Source: Thermoplasmata archaeon (lineage in GTDB: Archaea > Thermoplasmatota > Thermoplasmata > SG8-5 > JAGLSY01). Taken from it: a stretch of 15,381 bases of DNA. Each line of letters starts with the position of its first letter. Positions within the stretch are counted from its first letter, which is position 1. The stretch lies in the NCBI GenBank assembly GCA_023135545.1, contig JAGLSY010000011.1, forward strand, positions 1 through 15,381, read 5' to 3'. A model generated the notes under the pieces. That model saw only the letters and a list, made by a program, of their open reading frames with translations, did not search any database and was not told the origin of the DNA. Below, piece by piece: positions 1 through 6,172 of the stretch. The position numbers and the translations under genes were made by a program.

Positions 1-43
1 GGGTTCTTTTTCTTGGCCATATGCGACTCCATACGGCTGTTTG

Positions 44-50
44 TATAAAT
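44..50 (+). promoter_or_regulatory. TATA box of the cupin isomerase gene
   Basis: TATAAAT lies 45 nt before the ATG at 89. Transcription would start near position 70 and give a leader of roughly 20 nt. This argues against an upstream in-frame TTG at 41, which would overlap the TATA box itself. Confidence 0.5.
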
Positions 51-88
51 GCGTTATCTTATTATGGAAGAAACTTCTACACGTCAAT

Positions 89-634
89 ATGGCAGACAGC
101 CCATCATTGAATCCCTTCGAGCTTCGAAAAGAAAATATTGACAAATTCATCGAGGCCAGCACCAACCACATTATCAGAAGGGAAGAGGACATGATTGGCT
201 TTTTTAAGGAAGCCGCGGACACTGGCAAGCTCATCTATGACGTTTATGAAATCGAAGGACCGCATTCCACAGACATGGGCCTTACCATAATGAAGCCTGG
301 GAAAGTAGGCAGGGAATACCACATGACCAAGGGCCATTTTCACGAGTCCGGCAGTGCTGATGAATATTACTTCTGCCTGTCTGGTAAAGGTCTCATTCTC
401 CTGCAATCTGCCGAAGGTGAGCTAAGACACATGCCCCTTGATGAGGGGGGTGGAGTGTATGTTCCGCCTGGCTGGGCCCATAGAACCGTCAATGTGGGAA
501 ATGATGACTTTATCCTGCTGGCCATATTCCCGAAGGATGCCGGCCATGATTACGGCACCATCAAGGAGAAGGGATTCGGGGCCATGGTTGTCGAGGTGGA
601 TGGGAAATACGCCATCGTCGACAATCCGAATTGA
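89..634 (+). CDS. pgi: Glucose-6-phosphate isomerase, archaeal cupin type
   Basis: The product (181 residues) should interconvert glucose-6-phosphate and fructose-6-phosphate in the cytoplasm, for glycolysis, gluconeogenesis and supply of fructose-6-phosphate to amino sugars. It is a single-domain cupin, unrelated to bacterial PGI. Visible metal-site residues are H83 and H85 in KGHFH, E92 in DEYY and H131 in GWAHR. Their spacing equals that known for the Pyrococcus furiosus enzyme (H88, H90, E97, H136), shifted by five. The start at ATG 89 is chosen because the in-frame TTG at 41 falls in the TATA box and the extra residues look hydrophobic and unrelated to the family. Length is normal for the family (about 190). 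It stands alone, followed by a tRNA gene on the other strand. The fructose-6-phosphate link to the glmM/glmU pair further right is metabolic, not operonic. Confidence 0.93.
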   Translation: MADSPSLNPFELRKENIDKFIEASTNHIIRREEDMIGFFKEAADTGKLIYDVYEIEGPHSTDMGLTIMKPGKVGREYHMTKGHFHESGSADEYYFCLSGKGLILLQSAEGELRHMPLDEGGGVYVPPGWAHRTVNVGNDDFILLAIFPKDAGHDYGTIKEKGFGAMVVEVDGKYAIVDNPN

Positions 635-679
635 AGATTAGAAAGAAAAATATAGTACCGAGCGGGAGTACGAGTCTGT

Positions 680-693
680 CAAAATAAAAAATA
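680..693 (-). terminator. T-rich terminator of tRNA-Gln
   Basis: Read on the minus strand, the tRNA end is followed at once by a TTATTTTTTATTTTG stretch. Archaeal RNA polymerase commonly stops at such T runs. No stable hairpin is needed or seen. Confidence 0.5.
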
Positions 694-695
694 AG

Positions 696-767
696 TAGTC
701 CTGGGCGGATTTGAACCGCCGTCGCGGGCTCCAAAGGCCTGCATGATAACCCCTACACCACAGGACT
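696..767 (-). tRNA. tRNA-Gln (anticodon TTG)
   Basis: Read on the minus strand, a 72-nt cloverleaf forms: acceptor AGTCCTG/CAGGACT with discriminator A, a short D arm with GG in the loop, anticodon loop CTTTGGA (TTG at 732-734), and T arm GGCGG-TTCAAAT-CCGCC. The A1 to T72 acceptor start and A73 are usual for archaeal tRNA-Gln. CCA is not encoded. The anticodon stem CAGGC/GCCCG has one A-C mismatch, and the variable loop is four nt. Reading the loop one base later would give a Pro anticodon (TGG) but breaks the closing pair, so Gln is preferred. No intron is seen. In archaea this tRNA is normally charged with Glu and amidated by GatDE. Confidence 0.9.
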
Positions 768-844
768 ATATTATCATTTTTCAGCTAAGTCCTGTGGCGA
801 GTGACGGGCCATCGGGCACGGAACGGGCACCTCAGGACTATATT
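758..844. repeat. Partial copies of tRNA-Gln acceptor ends, inverted and direct
   Basis: The first ten bases of tRNA-Gln (AGTCCTGTGG, minus strand 767-758) occur again on the plus strand at 788-797. The matching acceptor 3' end CAGGACTA recurs at 833-840, and CAGGACTATATT is a 12-nt direct repeat (761-772 and 833-844). So 788-840 is a 53-nt unit that starts and ends like tRNA-Gln on the opposite strand but lacks D, anticodon and T arms. It may be a decayed tRNA copy or a scar of recombination at the tRNA 5' end. Confidence 0.6.
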
Positions 845-894
845 GAACACCCTTCAATAAGCAAATACTATATTTCGTTTTTGGCTTGATCTTT

Positions 895-1016
895 GCAACT
901 CCGAGCAGATAAGCACACCGCGAGCAGGTGAGCCGGGGGATGGGGGCGAGCTAGCGCAGCGGTGAGGGGGGGGAGAAAGAAGTGGATGGGGTGGGTTAAG
1001 CATGGCTGCTTTTTTT
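895..1016 (+). ncRNA. Possible G-rich plus-strand transcript ending in a T run
   Basis: This 409-nt spacer (635-1043) holds no convincing protein gene on either strand. A TATA-like CTATATTTC at 868-876 would start transcription near 895. A small hairpin, AGCA-TGGC-TGCT, at 999-1010 is followed by seven T (1010-1016), as at an archaeal stop. Between them the sequence is strongly G-biased, with runs of 5, 5, 8, 4 and 3 G between 935 and 995, so it cannot fold well by pairing but could form a G-quadruplex. No known RNA family is recognised; it could be just biased spacer DNA. Confidence 0.25.
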
Positions 1017-1030
1017 ATCTCATTCCAAAT

Positions 1031-1038
1031 ATTTTAAT
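1031..1038 (+). promoter_or_regulatory. TATA-like element before the four-helix membrane protein
   Basis: ATTTTAAT lies 34 nt before the ATG at 1065, giving a nearly leaderless transcript for that start. A second TATA-like CTATATAC at 1048-1055 would favour a later start, so the promoter is not settled. Confidence 0.35.
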
Positions 1039-1064
1039 ACCACATGCCCTATATACATGACGGG

Positions 1065-1787
1065 ATGCACTTGTTTGACAGGAAAGATAAAGTTGAAGGG
1101 GACGCGGCTTCCAGGATGCTCATGAAGCAGGGGGTTTACCATGTTCCCCATCACAGATACGACCACCCTTACCACATGGACTCCGGAACCATCAAGAGGA
1201 AAAAGATATACGGGTTCTGGCCAGGCATGAAATATGTTATAATTTTGTCATTTCTTCTTTTCTGGCTGCCGCCCTTCGGCCAGATTGTGGCCGGTTATGT
1301 GGGTGGCAGGAAAGCTGGCACCCCTCTAAAAGGGCTCTTTGCCGCGCTGATTCCGGTCTGCTTTGTCTTTTTCGTTTTCGGGCTGGCCAGAATCGGCATC
1401 ATGACCGGGCTGGAGACCCTGTGGAGTGATGGGGTGGGTTTCATCTTCACAACCGCGGCCAGCCTGCCGCTGATAGGCCCGATAGCCGGCTTTTCCATAA
1501 AGTACCTGGGCTTCTTTTCTGGCTCCATAGGTACCGGAATTGCGTGGCTGGCTCCTTACGCACTTACAGTGGTCTTCGGGTATGTCGGAGGGGTATTGTC
1601 CCTTCATCACCGGAGAGAGTTGGAGGAATTTGAAAGGGCCAGCATCATTCCCTACCAGTCTCCGGCACCTGTTGCCATGGTAGCAGCTCCAACAGCCCCT
1701 ACCAATGACGGCAATGAGATAATCGGGATGGATGGGGATATTCCCGTGGTCATGGGAAACAAGCCAGATGGCTGGGATGATAAGTAG
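1065..1787 (+). CDS. Membrane protein of unknown function, four helices and conserved tail
   Basis: I do not recognise a named family. From ATG 1065 the protein has 240 residues. A His-rich, charged, probably cytoplasmic N-terminus (1-54) is followed by four predicted membrane helices near 56-80, 89-110, 124-144 and 158-180, and a soluble tail (181-240) rich in Ala and Pro that ends with DGDIPVVMGNKPDGWDDK. Helices 1 and 4 both finish with GYVGG (78-81 and 172-176), which hints at an internal two-fold repeat of a helix pair. ATG 1044 is an in-frame alternative (247 residues), but the TATA-like box at 1031-1038 sits only 6 nt before it. A stray copy of the tail's coding sequence lies 250 nt downstream, so a paralogue probably once stood next to it. 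Neighbours give no functional clue. Confidence 0.75.
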   Translation: MHLFDRKDKVEGDAASRMLMKQGVYHVPHHRYDHPYHMDSGTIKRKKIYGFWPGMKYVIILSFLLFWLPPFGQIVAGYVGGRKAGTPLKGLFAALIPVCFVFFVFGLARIGIMTGLETLWSDGVGFIFTTAASLPLIGPIAGFSIKYLGFFSGSIGTGIAWLAPYALTVVFGYVGGVLSLHHRRELEEFERASIIPYQSPAPVAMVAAPTAPTNDGNEIIGMDGDIPVVMGNKPDGWDDK

Positions 1788-1887
1788 ATATATCTCCTAA
1801 AGAAAATGCAGGTCCAGAAGCATTTAAAGGCAACATTCCTCGCCTGAATCATGCTATTACCTCAAACCAAGGGCGGTAATTTCCCGA

Positions 1888-1974
1888 GCGAGCAGGTGAG
1901 GGCGAGTTTTCTTTTTGGATTTGGAACCTTTTCTTTTGGAGCCCGAGCCAGAGGAGTGAGGGGAAAAGAAAAGG
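1888..1974. repeat. Spacer with 13-nt dispersed repeat and 11-bp inverted repeat
   Basis: GCGAGCAGGTGAG at 1888-1900 is identical to 920-932 in the spacer before the membrane protein. A similar degenerate motif follows at 1943-1960. A perfect 11-bp inverted repeat, CCTTTTCTTTT (1927-1937) and AAAAGAAAAGG (1964-1974), brackets the latter. The membrane protein gene is thus flanked on both sides by related low-complexity spacer DNA. No gene is seen here. Confidence 0.5.
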
Positions 1975-1980
1975 CTTCAG

Positions 1981-2025
1981 GATGGGGATATTCCGATAGT
2001 CATGGGGAAGAAGCCAGATAGATGA
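1981..2025 (+). pseudogene. Remnant of a paralogue of the four-helix membrane protein (C-terminal tail only)
   Basis: Positions 1981-2019 match 1731-1769 of the membrane protein gene at 34 of 39 bases, and the match keeps the reading frame: DGDIPIVMGKKPDR followed by TGA. Three of the five differences change an amino acid or fall in variable tail positions (V to I, N to K). Nothing upstream of 1981 continues the homology, and no start codon or ribosome site serves it. It is best read as the last piece of a deleted tandem paralogue. Confidence 0.65.
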
Positions 2026-2068
2026 AAACTAATATTACTGCTATCGTCATAATGGGATGAATCTACAT

Positions 2069-2141
2069 GCAGATGTAATCTAGTCTGGTAGGATTCAAGC
2101 TTCCCAAGCTTGCTGCTCGGGTTCAAATCCCGGCATCTGCA
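2069..2141 (+). tRNA. tRNA-Gly (anticodon CCC)
   Basis: A 73-nt cloverleaf: acceptor GCAGATG/CATCTGC with discriminator A, D arm ATCT/GGAT with GG in the loop, anticodon stem CAAGC/GCTTG with loop TTCCCAA (CCC at 2103-2105), and T arm TCGGG-TTCAAAT-CCCGG. The anticodon-stem sequence is a perfect palindrome. CCA is not encoded, and no intron is seen. A TATA-like CTAATATTAC lies at 2029-2037, and a T run (2147-2151) follows the gene. Confidence 0.92.
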
Positions 2142-2146
2142 TATTA

Positions 2147-2191
2147 TTTTTGAACATCCCCGCCCTCCGCTTCGCTACAGACGGGGCATGT
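2147..2191. terminator. T run and GC hairpin between convergent genes
   Basis: TTTTT at 2147-2151 ends the tRNA-Gly transcript. It is followed by a hairpin ACATCCCCG (2154-2162) with CGGGG-C-ATGT (2182-2191), one bulged C, which could also end the opposing UPF0147 transcript. Confidence 0.4.
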
Positions 2192-2239
2192 TGCTGATAT
2201 TGCCTTGCTGGAAGATTGGACTGGTAGACATGCAAAATT

Positions 2240-2494
2240 CTATTTGACCTGCTCGAGCTGGCTTATAATATTCCATATGAGGGTGCGGCCGTGGAGCGGT
2301 ATGTTCGGGTCGTTGGCAAGTTCATCCATGACATAGATGGCGCCGGCTGTCCTTACGTCAAGAGCCTCGTCCCTCTTCAGCAAGCGGGTCTTGCATTCCG
2401 ATGCCCCTCTCCTGATATTTCTGGGGACTGATGTATCTTCCGCAAGCTGGTCCAGAACGACAATTACCTGTTGTAGTTTTTCCTCTACGTCCAC
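2240..2494 (-). CDS. UPF0147 family protein
   Basis: A small soluble helical protein of 84 residues that matches the archaeal UPF0147 pattern: an N-terminal helix, the block EDTSVPRNIRRGA, a charged middle, and a closing NDPNIPLHGRTLIWNIISQLE. The biochemical role of the family is not known to me. The start is the GTG at 2494, because it follows a good ribosome site (GAGGTGATT) at the right spacing and opens with VDVEEKL as in relatives. A longer in-frame start at 2536 would add 14 residues that the family lacks. It lies 77 nt downstream of the RAM-domain gene on the same strand. That gap holds a TTAAGC direct repeat and AT-rich promoter-like sequence, so it may be transcribed alone or with the RAM gene. 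Confidence 0.85.
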   Translation of the reverse strand: MDVEEKLQQVIVVLDQLAEDTSVPRNIRRGASECKTRLLKRDEALDVRTAGAIYVMDELANDPNIPLHGRTLIWNIISQLEQVK

Positions 2495-2571
2495 AATAAT
2501 CACCTCGTATTTTGGGCTGATAAAGGCATTAAGCAATTAAGCCTTTTGGATAACATGTTAGGGTGTGGGCA

Positions 2572-2886
2572 TCAAACCAAGATCTTTCCCTTTTCCTTGA
2601 AGGATGTCACGACCATCATGGTCTTCGTATCCTTGATCCCCTGAATTGGTGCCAATTTGTCCAGAACAAAGGACTTCATGGCCGTGTAATTCTCGAACCT
2701 GGCTTTCAATATGAGGTCCACCTCGCCAGTTACCATAAACAAATCCTCGACTATCTCGTATTCCGAAACCTGCTTGGCGATGGCCTCCGCCTGCTTCGTG
2801 TCAATCTTCAGCATTATCAGCGACAATACTTGATCTTCCCCATAATACTCTGAAATCACTTTCTCATATTCCTGATTCTTTTCCAT
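2572..2886 (-). CDS. Stand-alone RAM (Lrp/AsnC ligand-binding) domain protein
   Basis: The 104-residue product is a single RAM domain: EDQVLSLIMLKID, a helix, then EIVEDLFMVTGEVDLILKARF and a closing IKDTKTMMVVTSFKEKG. These are the strands and the G-[ED]-x-D turn of the AsnC-type effector domain. It has no helix-turn-helix, so it should not bind DNA itself. Known stand-alone RAM proteins form rings of dimers that bind amino acids, and may modulate Lrp regulators or enzymes. ATG 2886 is chosen because AAAAGGTGA (2891-2899) sits 5 nt before it. The TTG at 2889 would place the ribosome site too close. A strong TATA element lies at 2951-2964. The first 15 or so residues are charged and outside the domain. 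Confidence 0.87.
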   Translation of the reverse strand: MEKNQEYEKVISEYYGEDQVLSLIMLKIDTKQAEAIAKQVSEYEIVEDLFMVTGEVDLILKARFENYTAMKSFVLDKLAPIQGIKDTKTMMVVTSFKEKGKILV

Positions 2887-2950
2887 CAAATCACCTTTTC
2901 TAAGTAATGTGAGAGGATAAGTGGTATCTCAATAAGAATTTTTGGATTTA

Positions 2951-2964
2951 GCTTATTTATATGC
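2951..2964. promoter_or_regulatory. TATA element between divergent RAM and prenyltransferase genes
   Basis: On the minus strand this reads GCATATAAATAAGC, a good TATA box about 65 nt before the RAM start. On the plus strand the same AT block (TTATTTATATG) could serve the prenyltransferase, but would give a leader of about 80 nt. A CTTTTTATC at 3015-3023 is an alternative for that gene. Confidence 0.5.
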
Positions 2965-3061
2965 TAGAGGCTAGATTGTTGGATTCAAAAGGGATGGGAT
3001 CGAACGCGGATTACCTTTTTATCCCAGGGTGTGTTGGGGTTCGGTAAGAGAGGTGTTTGGG

Positions 3062-4009
3062 ATGTCTGATAATGATATGCCATCAAGCAAGTTCAAGATA
3101 TGGATGACCGCGGTTAGGCCCTTTGCATATACGGCAACAGTGTCGGCTGTCGTTCTGGGCCTGGCAATAACCCACTTTGATGGCTATGATGTCCATTGGA
3201 TTAACTTTTTCATCACGCTCATGGGAGTGGTGTTGTTCCACACGGCGGGAAACCTGCTGAACGATATAGTGGATTACAGAGAAGGGGTTGACACGATGGT
3301 CTTCCCGGTGAGCGGGGCTGTCGTTCGCGGCTGGCTTACGGAAAAGCAGGCCATGAAAGGCGCATTGGTCTTCCTGGCTGGTGGTATAGCATGCGGTCTC
3401 TATCTGGTGTATGAGCTGGGGTGGATGATAATGGCCCTTGGGTTGATAGGCGTAACTCTCACCATTGCATACACACGCTCAGGATTATGCCTGAAATACA
3501 TCGGACTGGGGGACCTCACCATATTCATCACATGCGGCATGCTGCCGGTATTCGGCACATATTGGGTGCAGACCCAGACATTCAGCTTATTGCCCATCCT
3601 GTGGAGCCTGCCCATCGTGCTCATCACGGTCGGAATTCTTCATGCCAACAACTGGCGCGACATAGAGGGTGATAATGCAAAAAAGTGCAAAACAGTGGCA
3701 TCGTCACTCGGCGAGGAGAGATCGGCCAAGTATTACAAGGCCTTGATGCTCGCCCCTTTCCTGCTGGTCTGCGGATACATCGCGATAGGGCTTATCCCGG
3801 ATTCGCCCATACTCGTACCTCCGCCTATGCTGGCTCTTATCGTGTTCCTGGCCTTCCCACCCGCACTTAAACTGGCCAGATTCAAGAAGGAGCAGGACAT
3901 GCAGACCTTCATGATGCTGGATGGAAAAACCGCCCAGCTCCAGACACAATTTGCAATACTCCTCACCGTGGGCCTGGTGATATCCAGCTTTGTCCCGGGG
4001 ATTCAATAG
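3062..4009 (+). CDS. UbiA-superfamily prenyltransferase, MenA-like
   Basis: An integral membrane enzyme (315 residues, about eight or nine helices) that should attach an isoprenoid chain to an aromatic acceptor. The closest pattern is 1,4-dihydroxy-2-naphthoate polyprenyltransferase (MenA), a step to menaquinone. Both Asp-rich motifs that bind the Mg-diphosphate are present: NLLNDIVDYREGVDT (N64, D68, D71) and NNWRDIEGD (N196, N197, D200, D204), with the MenA-like KTVASSLGEE after the second and YTRSGLCLKYIGLGDL between them. ATG 3062 is preferred over an in-frame GTG at 3029 because GAGGTG sits 7-12 nt before it. No other menaquinone genes are in view, so the quinone product is inferred; other archaeal UbiA acceptors are possible. 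The CPBP protease starts 1 nt after its stop. Confidence 0.85.
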   Translation: MSDNDMPSSKFKIWMTAVRPFAYTATVSAVVLGLAITHFDGYDVHWINFFITLMGVVLFHTAGNLLNDIVDYREGVDTMVFPVSGAVVRGWLTEKQAMKGALVFLAGGIACGLYLVYELGWMIMALGLIGVTLTIAYTRSGLCLKYIGLGDLTIFITCGMLPVFGTYWVQTQTFSLLPILWSLPIVLITVGILHANNWRDIEGDNAKKCKTVASSLGEERSAKYYKALMLAPFLLVCGYIAIGLIPDSPILVPPPMLALIVFLAFPPALKLARFKKEQDMQTFMMLDGKTAQLQTQFAILLTVGLVISSFVPGIQ

Positions 4010-4010
4010 A

Positions 4011-4640
4011 ATGGACAGGAAGGATAGAACAGGGATTTTCATATCTCTGGCGGCCGCGGCAATATTGTTTTCAATCCTGTTTGCTGGCATCTATTTTGAT
4101 TTCTGGCTGCAGCTGGCCCTCAGCATCCTGATATTGATATTTCTCGCCTTCTGGTTCTCCGGGGATGACATAAAGAAGCAATTAAATCTCCCTGCCGGCG
4201 ACTTGGGTTTCTCCATCCTTTTGGGCCTGGTATCTACCGTTTTTCTCTACTTGATTTTTCTGATAGGCAACGACCTGGCCATCTTCTTTTTATCATTTGG
4301 GAAATCTGGAATATCCGGCATTTACGGGCTGGGGGAGAATGTGGATTCAAGAATGATTGCTTTCCTCCTGGTGCTCATAATCGGCCCCGGAGAGGAGATA
4401 TTCTGGAGGGGCTATCTTCAGAAGTCGCTCACGAAAGAGTACGGAAAACTCGGAGTTGTCATTATAATACTGGCCTATGCCGGGGTTCACCTGGCTTCCG
4501 GAAATACAATGCTGATACTGGCCGCCTTCGCCGGAGGTGTCTTCTGGGGTCTTTTATACTATTATTACAGAAACCTGTGGGCCAACATCATAAGCCATGC
4601 GGCATGGGACCTGGCCGCCTTCGTTCTATGGCCATTCTAA
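4011..4640 (+). CDS. CPBP-family intramembrane metalloprotease
   Basis: A 209-residue membrane protein with about six helices and the three CPBP (Abi/CAAX protease-like) motifs: PGEEIFWRG (E128, E129, R133), the His of AYAGVH (H160), and NIISHAAWD (H196). These correspond to the glutamate-histidine active site of the Rce1 type, buried in the membrane. The substrate is unknown. ATG 4011 is 1 nt beyond the prenyltransferase stop. The sequence between them cannot hold a promoter, so the two are co-transcribed, probably with translational coupling. Upstream in-frame codons overlapping the prenyltransferase are not needed. Eukaryotic Rce1 acts on prenylated proteins, but a functional tie to the quinone-type prenyltransferase here is not shown. 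Confidence 0.87.
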   Translation: MDRKDRTGIFISLAAAAILFSILFAGIYFDFWLQLALSILILIFLAFWFSGDDIKKQLNLPAGDLGFSILLGLVSTVFLYLIFLIGNDLAIFFLSFGKSGISGIYGLGENVDSRMIAFLLVLIIGPGEEIFWRGYLQKSLTKEYGKLGVVIIILAYAGVHLASGNTMLILAAFAGGVFWGLLYYYYRNLWANIISHAAWDLAAFVLWPF

Positions 4641-4690
4641 ACTACCTGGCCTAAAGACCTGGGGGTTCCCGCCCTATCGCACTAACCAGG

Positions 4691-4703
4691 TATATTTTAT
4701 AAG
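4691..4703 (+). promoter_or_regulatory. TATA box of the M29 aminopeptidase gene
   Basis: TATATTTTATAAG ends 44 nt before the ATG at 4748. Transcription would begin near 4720 and give a leader of some 25 nt. It shows that the gene is transcribed separately from the prenyltransferase-protease pair. Confidence 0.5.
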
Positions 4704-4747
4704 GATAATTGACTTTCACTATCCAAATAGATGAGCGGGATGATACG

Positions 4748-5884
4748 ATGGTTGATGAAAATTCAAAATTCTCCGAGTTCGTGGATGACATGGATGAGCT
4801 GCGCAGGGCCGCCGAGGTGGCTGTTAAGGAGGTGCTGGATGTCAAGCCCGGAGATACATTGCAGATAATAACCAACCCTGAAAGAAATGTATACATGATA
4901 TCGTTGGCCATATATGATGCGGCGATCGCGGCCGGCGGAAAGCCCACCATGCTTGTCCAGCCATACAAGACACAACTAGACTATGCTGAGGAGGCGGTCA
5001 TCGGGGCCTTGGCCACGATTCCTGACATCGCCATATCCCTGAGTGCCGAGAAGCTGGGGAAGGACAGGGGAGGAATATCCAAGCCATATATAGGCCAGGA
5101 CGGTAGGGAATACGAACACGTTTTCGATCTCCATTTCGAGGATAAAAAACTGAGGGGCTTCTGGTCGCCCGGCTTAACCATTGACATGTTCTCCAGAACC
5201 GTTGCAATAGACTATGCCAGACTCAGGGAGGAGTGTGCCTTTCTAAAGGAGAAACTGGACAGGGCGGTGAAGGTGAGAGTCACCACCGAAGTGGGCACAG
5301 ACATCATGATTGGAATCGAGGGAAGGCTCGGGGACTCGGATGATGGAGACTTCCGCATCCCTGGCAAGGGCGGAAACCTGCCTGCCGGAGAGGTGTATGT
5401 CTCGCCTGCGCTGGGCAGTTCCAATGGCATTATCGCATTTGACGGCTCTATTTCAGCGACAGATGGAGAGATAATCATCGAGGAACCGATATTGGCCACT
5501 GTCAAGGATAATTATGTGGTCGACCTTCAGGGCGGCGAGGAGGCCGTGCTTCTGGATGCTGCGCTCCGCGCCGGGGAGGATAGTGCCAGGGAGATGCTGG
5601 ACAAAGGGCAGATATCGAAGGAGCAGGCTGACGAATACGTCAAAAATGCCAGGAACCTGGGCGAATTGGGCATCGGCCTAAACCACAATGCGAGGATAGT
5701 CGGCAACATGCTGGAAGACGAGAAAGTGTATTCAACATGCCACATAGCCATCGGGGCCAACTTCGACAACGATGCGAAAGCTCTGATCCACCTGGACGGG
5801 CTTATTCTCAAGCCCACAATCGAACTTTATTATCCAGACCAGAGCGCTGAAATAATAATGAAAAGCGGTGATTTAATAAGGTAG
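4748..5884 (+). CDS. M29-family (thermophilic) aminopeptidase
   Basis: A cytoplasmic dinuclear-metal aminopeptidase of 378 residues, expected to trim N-terminal residues from peptides made by the proteasome and other proteases. The N-terminal lobe has VLDVKPGDTLQIITNPERN and AAGGKPTMLV. The C-terminal lobe carries the metal ligands: E215 in PAGEVYVSP, E306 in GELGIG, H332 in TCHIAIG, and H348 and D350 in HLDG. The Tyr that follows the HIAIG motif in AmpS/PepT-type members is Phe339 here, as I recall for the archaeal subgroup. ATG 4748 is chosen because an in-frame TTG at 4709 would lie at or before the expected transcription start. The gene has its own TATA box and is followed by a hairpin at 5933-5957. 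Confidence 0.87.
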   Translation: MVDENSKFSEFVDDMDELRRAAEVAVKEVLDVKPGDTLQIITNPERNVYMISLAIYDAAIAAGGKPTMLVQPYKTQLDYAEEAVIGALATIPDIAISLSAEKLGKDRGGISKPYIGQDGREYEHVFDLHFEDKKLRGFWSPGLTIDMFSRTVAIDYARLREECAFLKEKLDRAVKVRVTTEVGTDIMIGIEGRLGDSDDGDFRIPGKGGNLPAGEVYVSPALGSSNGIIAFDGSISATDGEIIIEEPILATVKDNYVVDLQGGEEAVLLDAALRAGEDSAREMLDKGQISKEQADEYVKNARNLGELGIGLNHNARIVGNMLEDEKVYSTCHIAIGANFDNDAKALIHLDGLILKPTIELYYPDQSAEIIMKSGDLIR

Positions 5885-5932
5885 CTGGACTGAAGAATGA
5901 AAATAGATAATTGGATATATTATTGGAAAGAA

Positions 5933-5957
5933 GTGCACACAATGTCTGTGTGTGCAC
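5933..5957. terminator. Perfect 9-bp hairpin between convergent genes
   Basis: GTGCACACA (5933-5941) and TGTGTGCAC (5949-5957) are perfectly complementary around the loop ATGTCTG. It lies about 50 nt from the end of the aminopeptidase gene (plus) and the end of the 54-residue gene (minus), so it could stop transcripts from either side. No long T run follows. Confidence 0.45.
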
Positions 5958-6007
5958 ATTTAACTAAAGCTAAAGTACTGGCTTGAATTGATGGATATCG
6001 GTCTGGA

Positions 6008-6172
6008 TTATGAAGCCTCGAACTCTTCCTGGACATCGATGATTATCTGTTCCAGTACCTCTTCGAAGGACTCGCTCCTGTATTCCCTCAATCCGCCAAG
6101 GTCACTCTGCACCTTCGCAATATATCCTTTCGGTCCCTTCAGGAACTCCACATTGCATAATGTTTCTTCCAT
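6008..6172 (-). CDS. Small acidic protein of 54 residues, unknown function
   Basis: Translation from ATG 6172 on the minus strand gives MEETLCNVEFLKGPKGYIAK, then a stretch to EEVLEQIIIDVQEEFEAS and TAA. The composition is protein-like: a beta-type start with KGPKGYIAKV, then an amphipathic acidic helix. I do not recognise the family. Support for a real gene: GGGGTGAT stands just upstream as a ribosome site at a normal spacing for ATG 6172, a TATA-like AT block lies at 6211-6226, and a hairpin follows the stop. The ATG at 6178 is in frame but overlaps the ribosome site. Its transcript would diverge from the candidate RNA at 6240-6434 and converge on the aminopeptidase gene. No membrane segment or signal is present. 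Confidence 0.7.
   Translation of the reverse strand: MEETLCNVEFLKGPKGYIAKVQSDLGGLREYRSESFEEVLEQIIIDVQEEFEAS

Noticed and set aside
41..88. TTG start extending the isomerase by 16 residues
   Set aside because: It overlaps the TATA box and precedes the predicted transcription start; ATG 89 gives the family's usual length.
788..840. Second functional tRNA gene
   Set aside because: Only acceptor strands match; D, anticodon and T arms are absent and the length is 53 nt.
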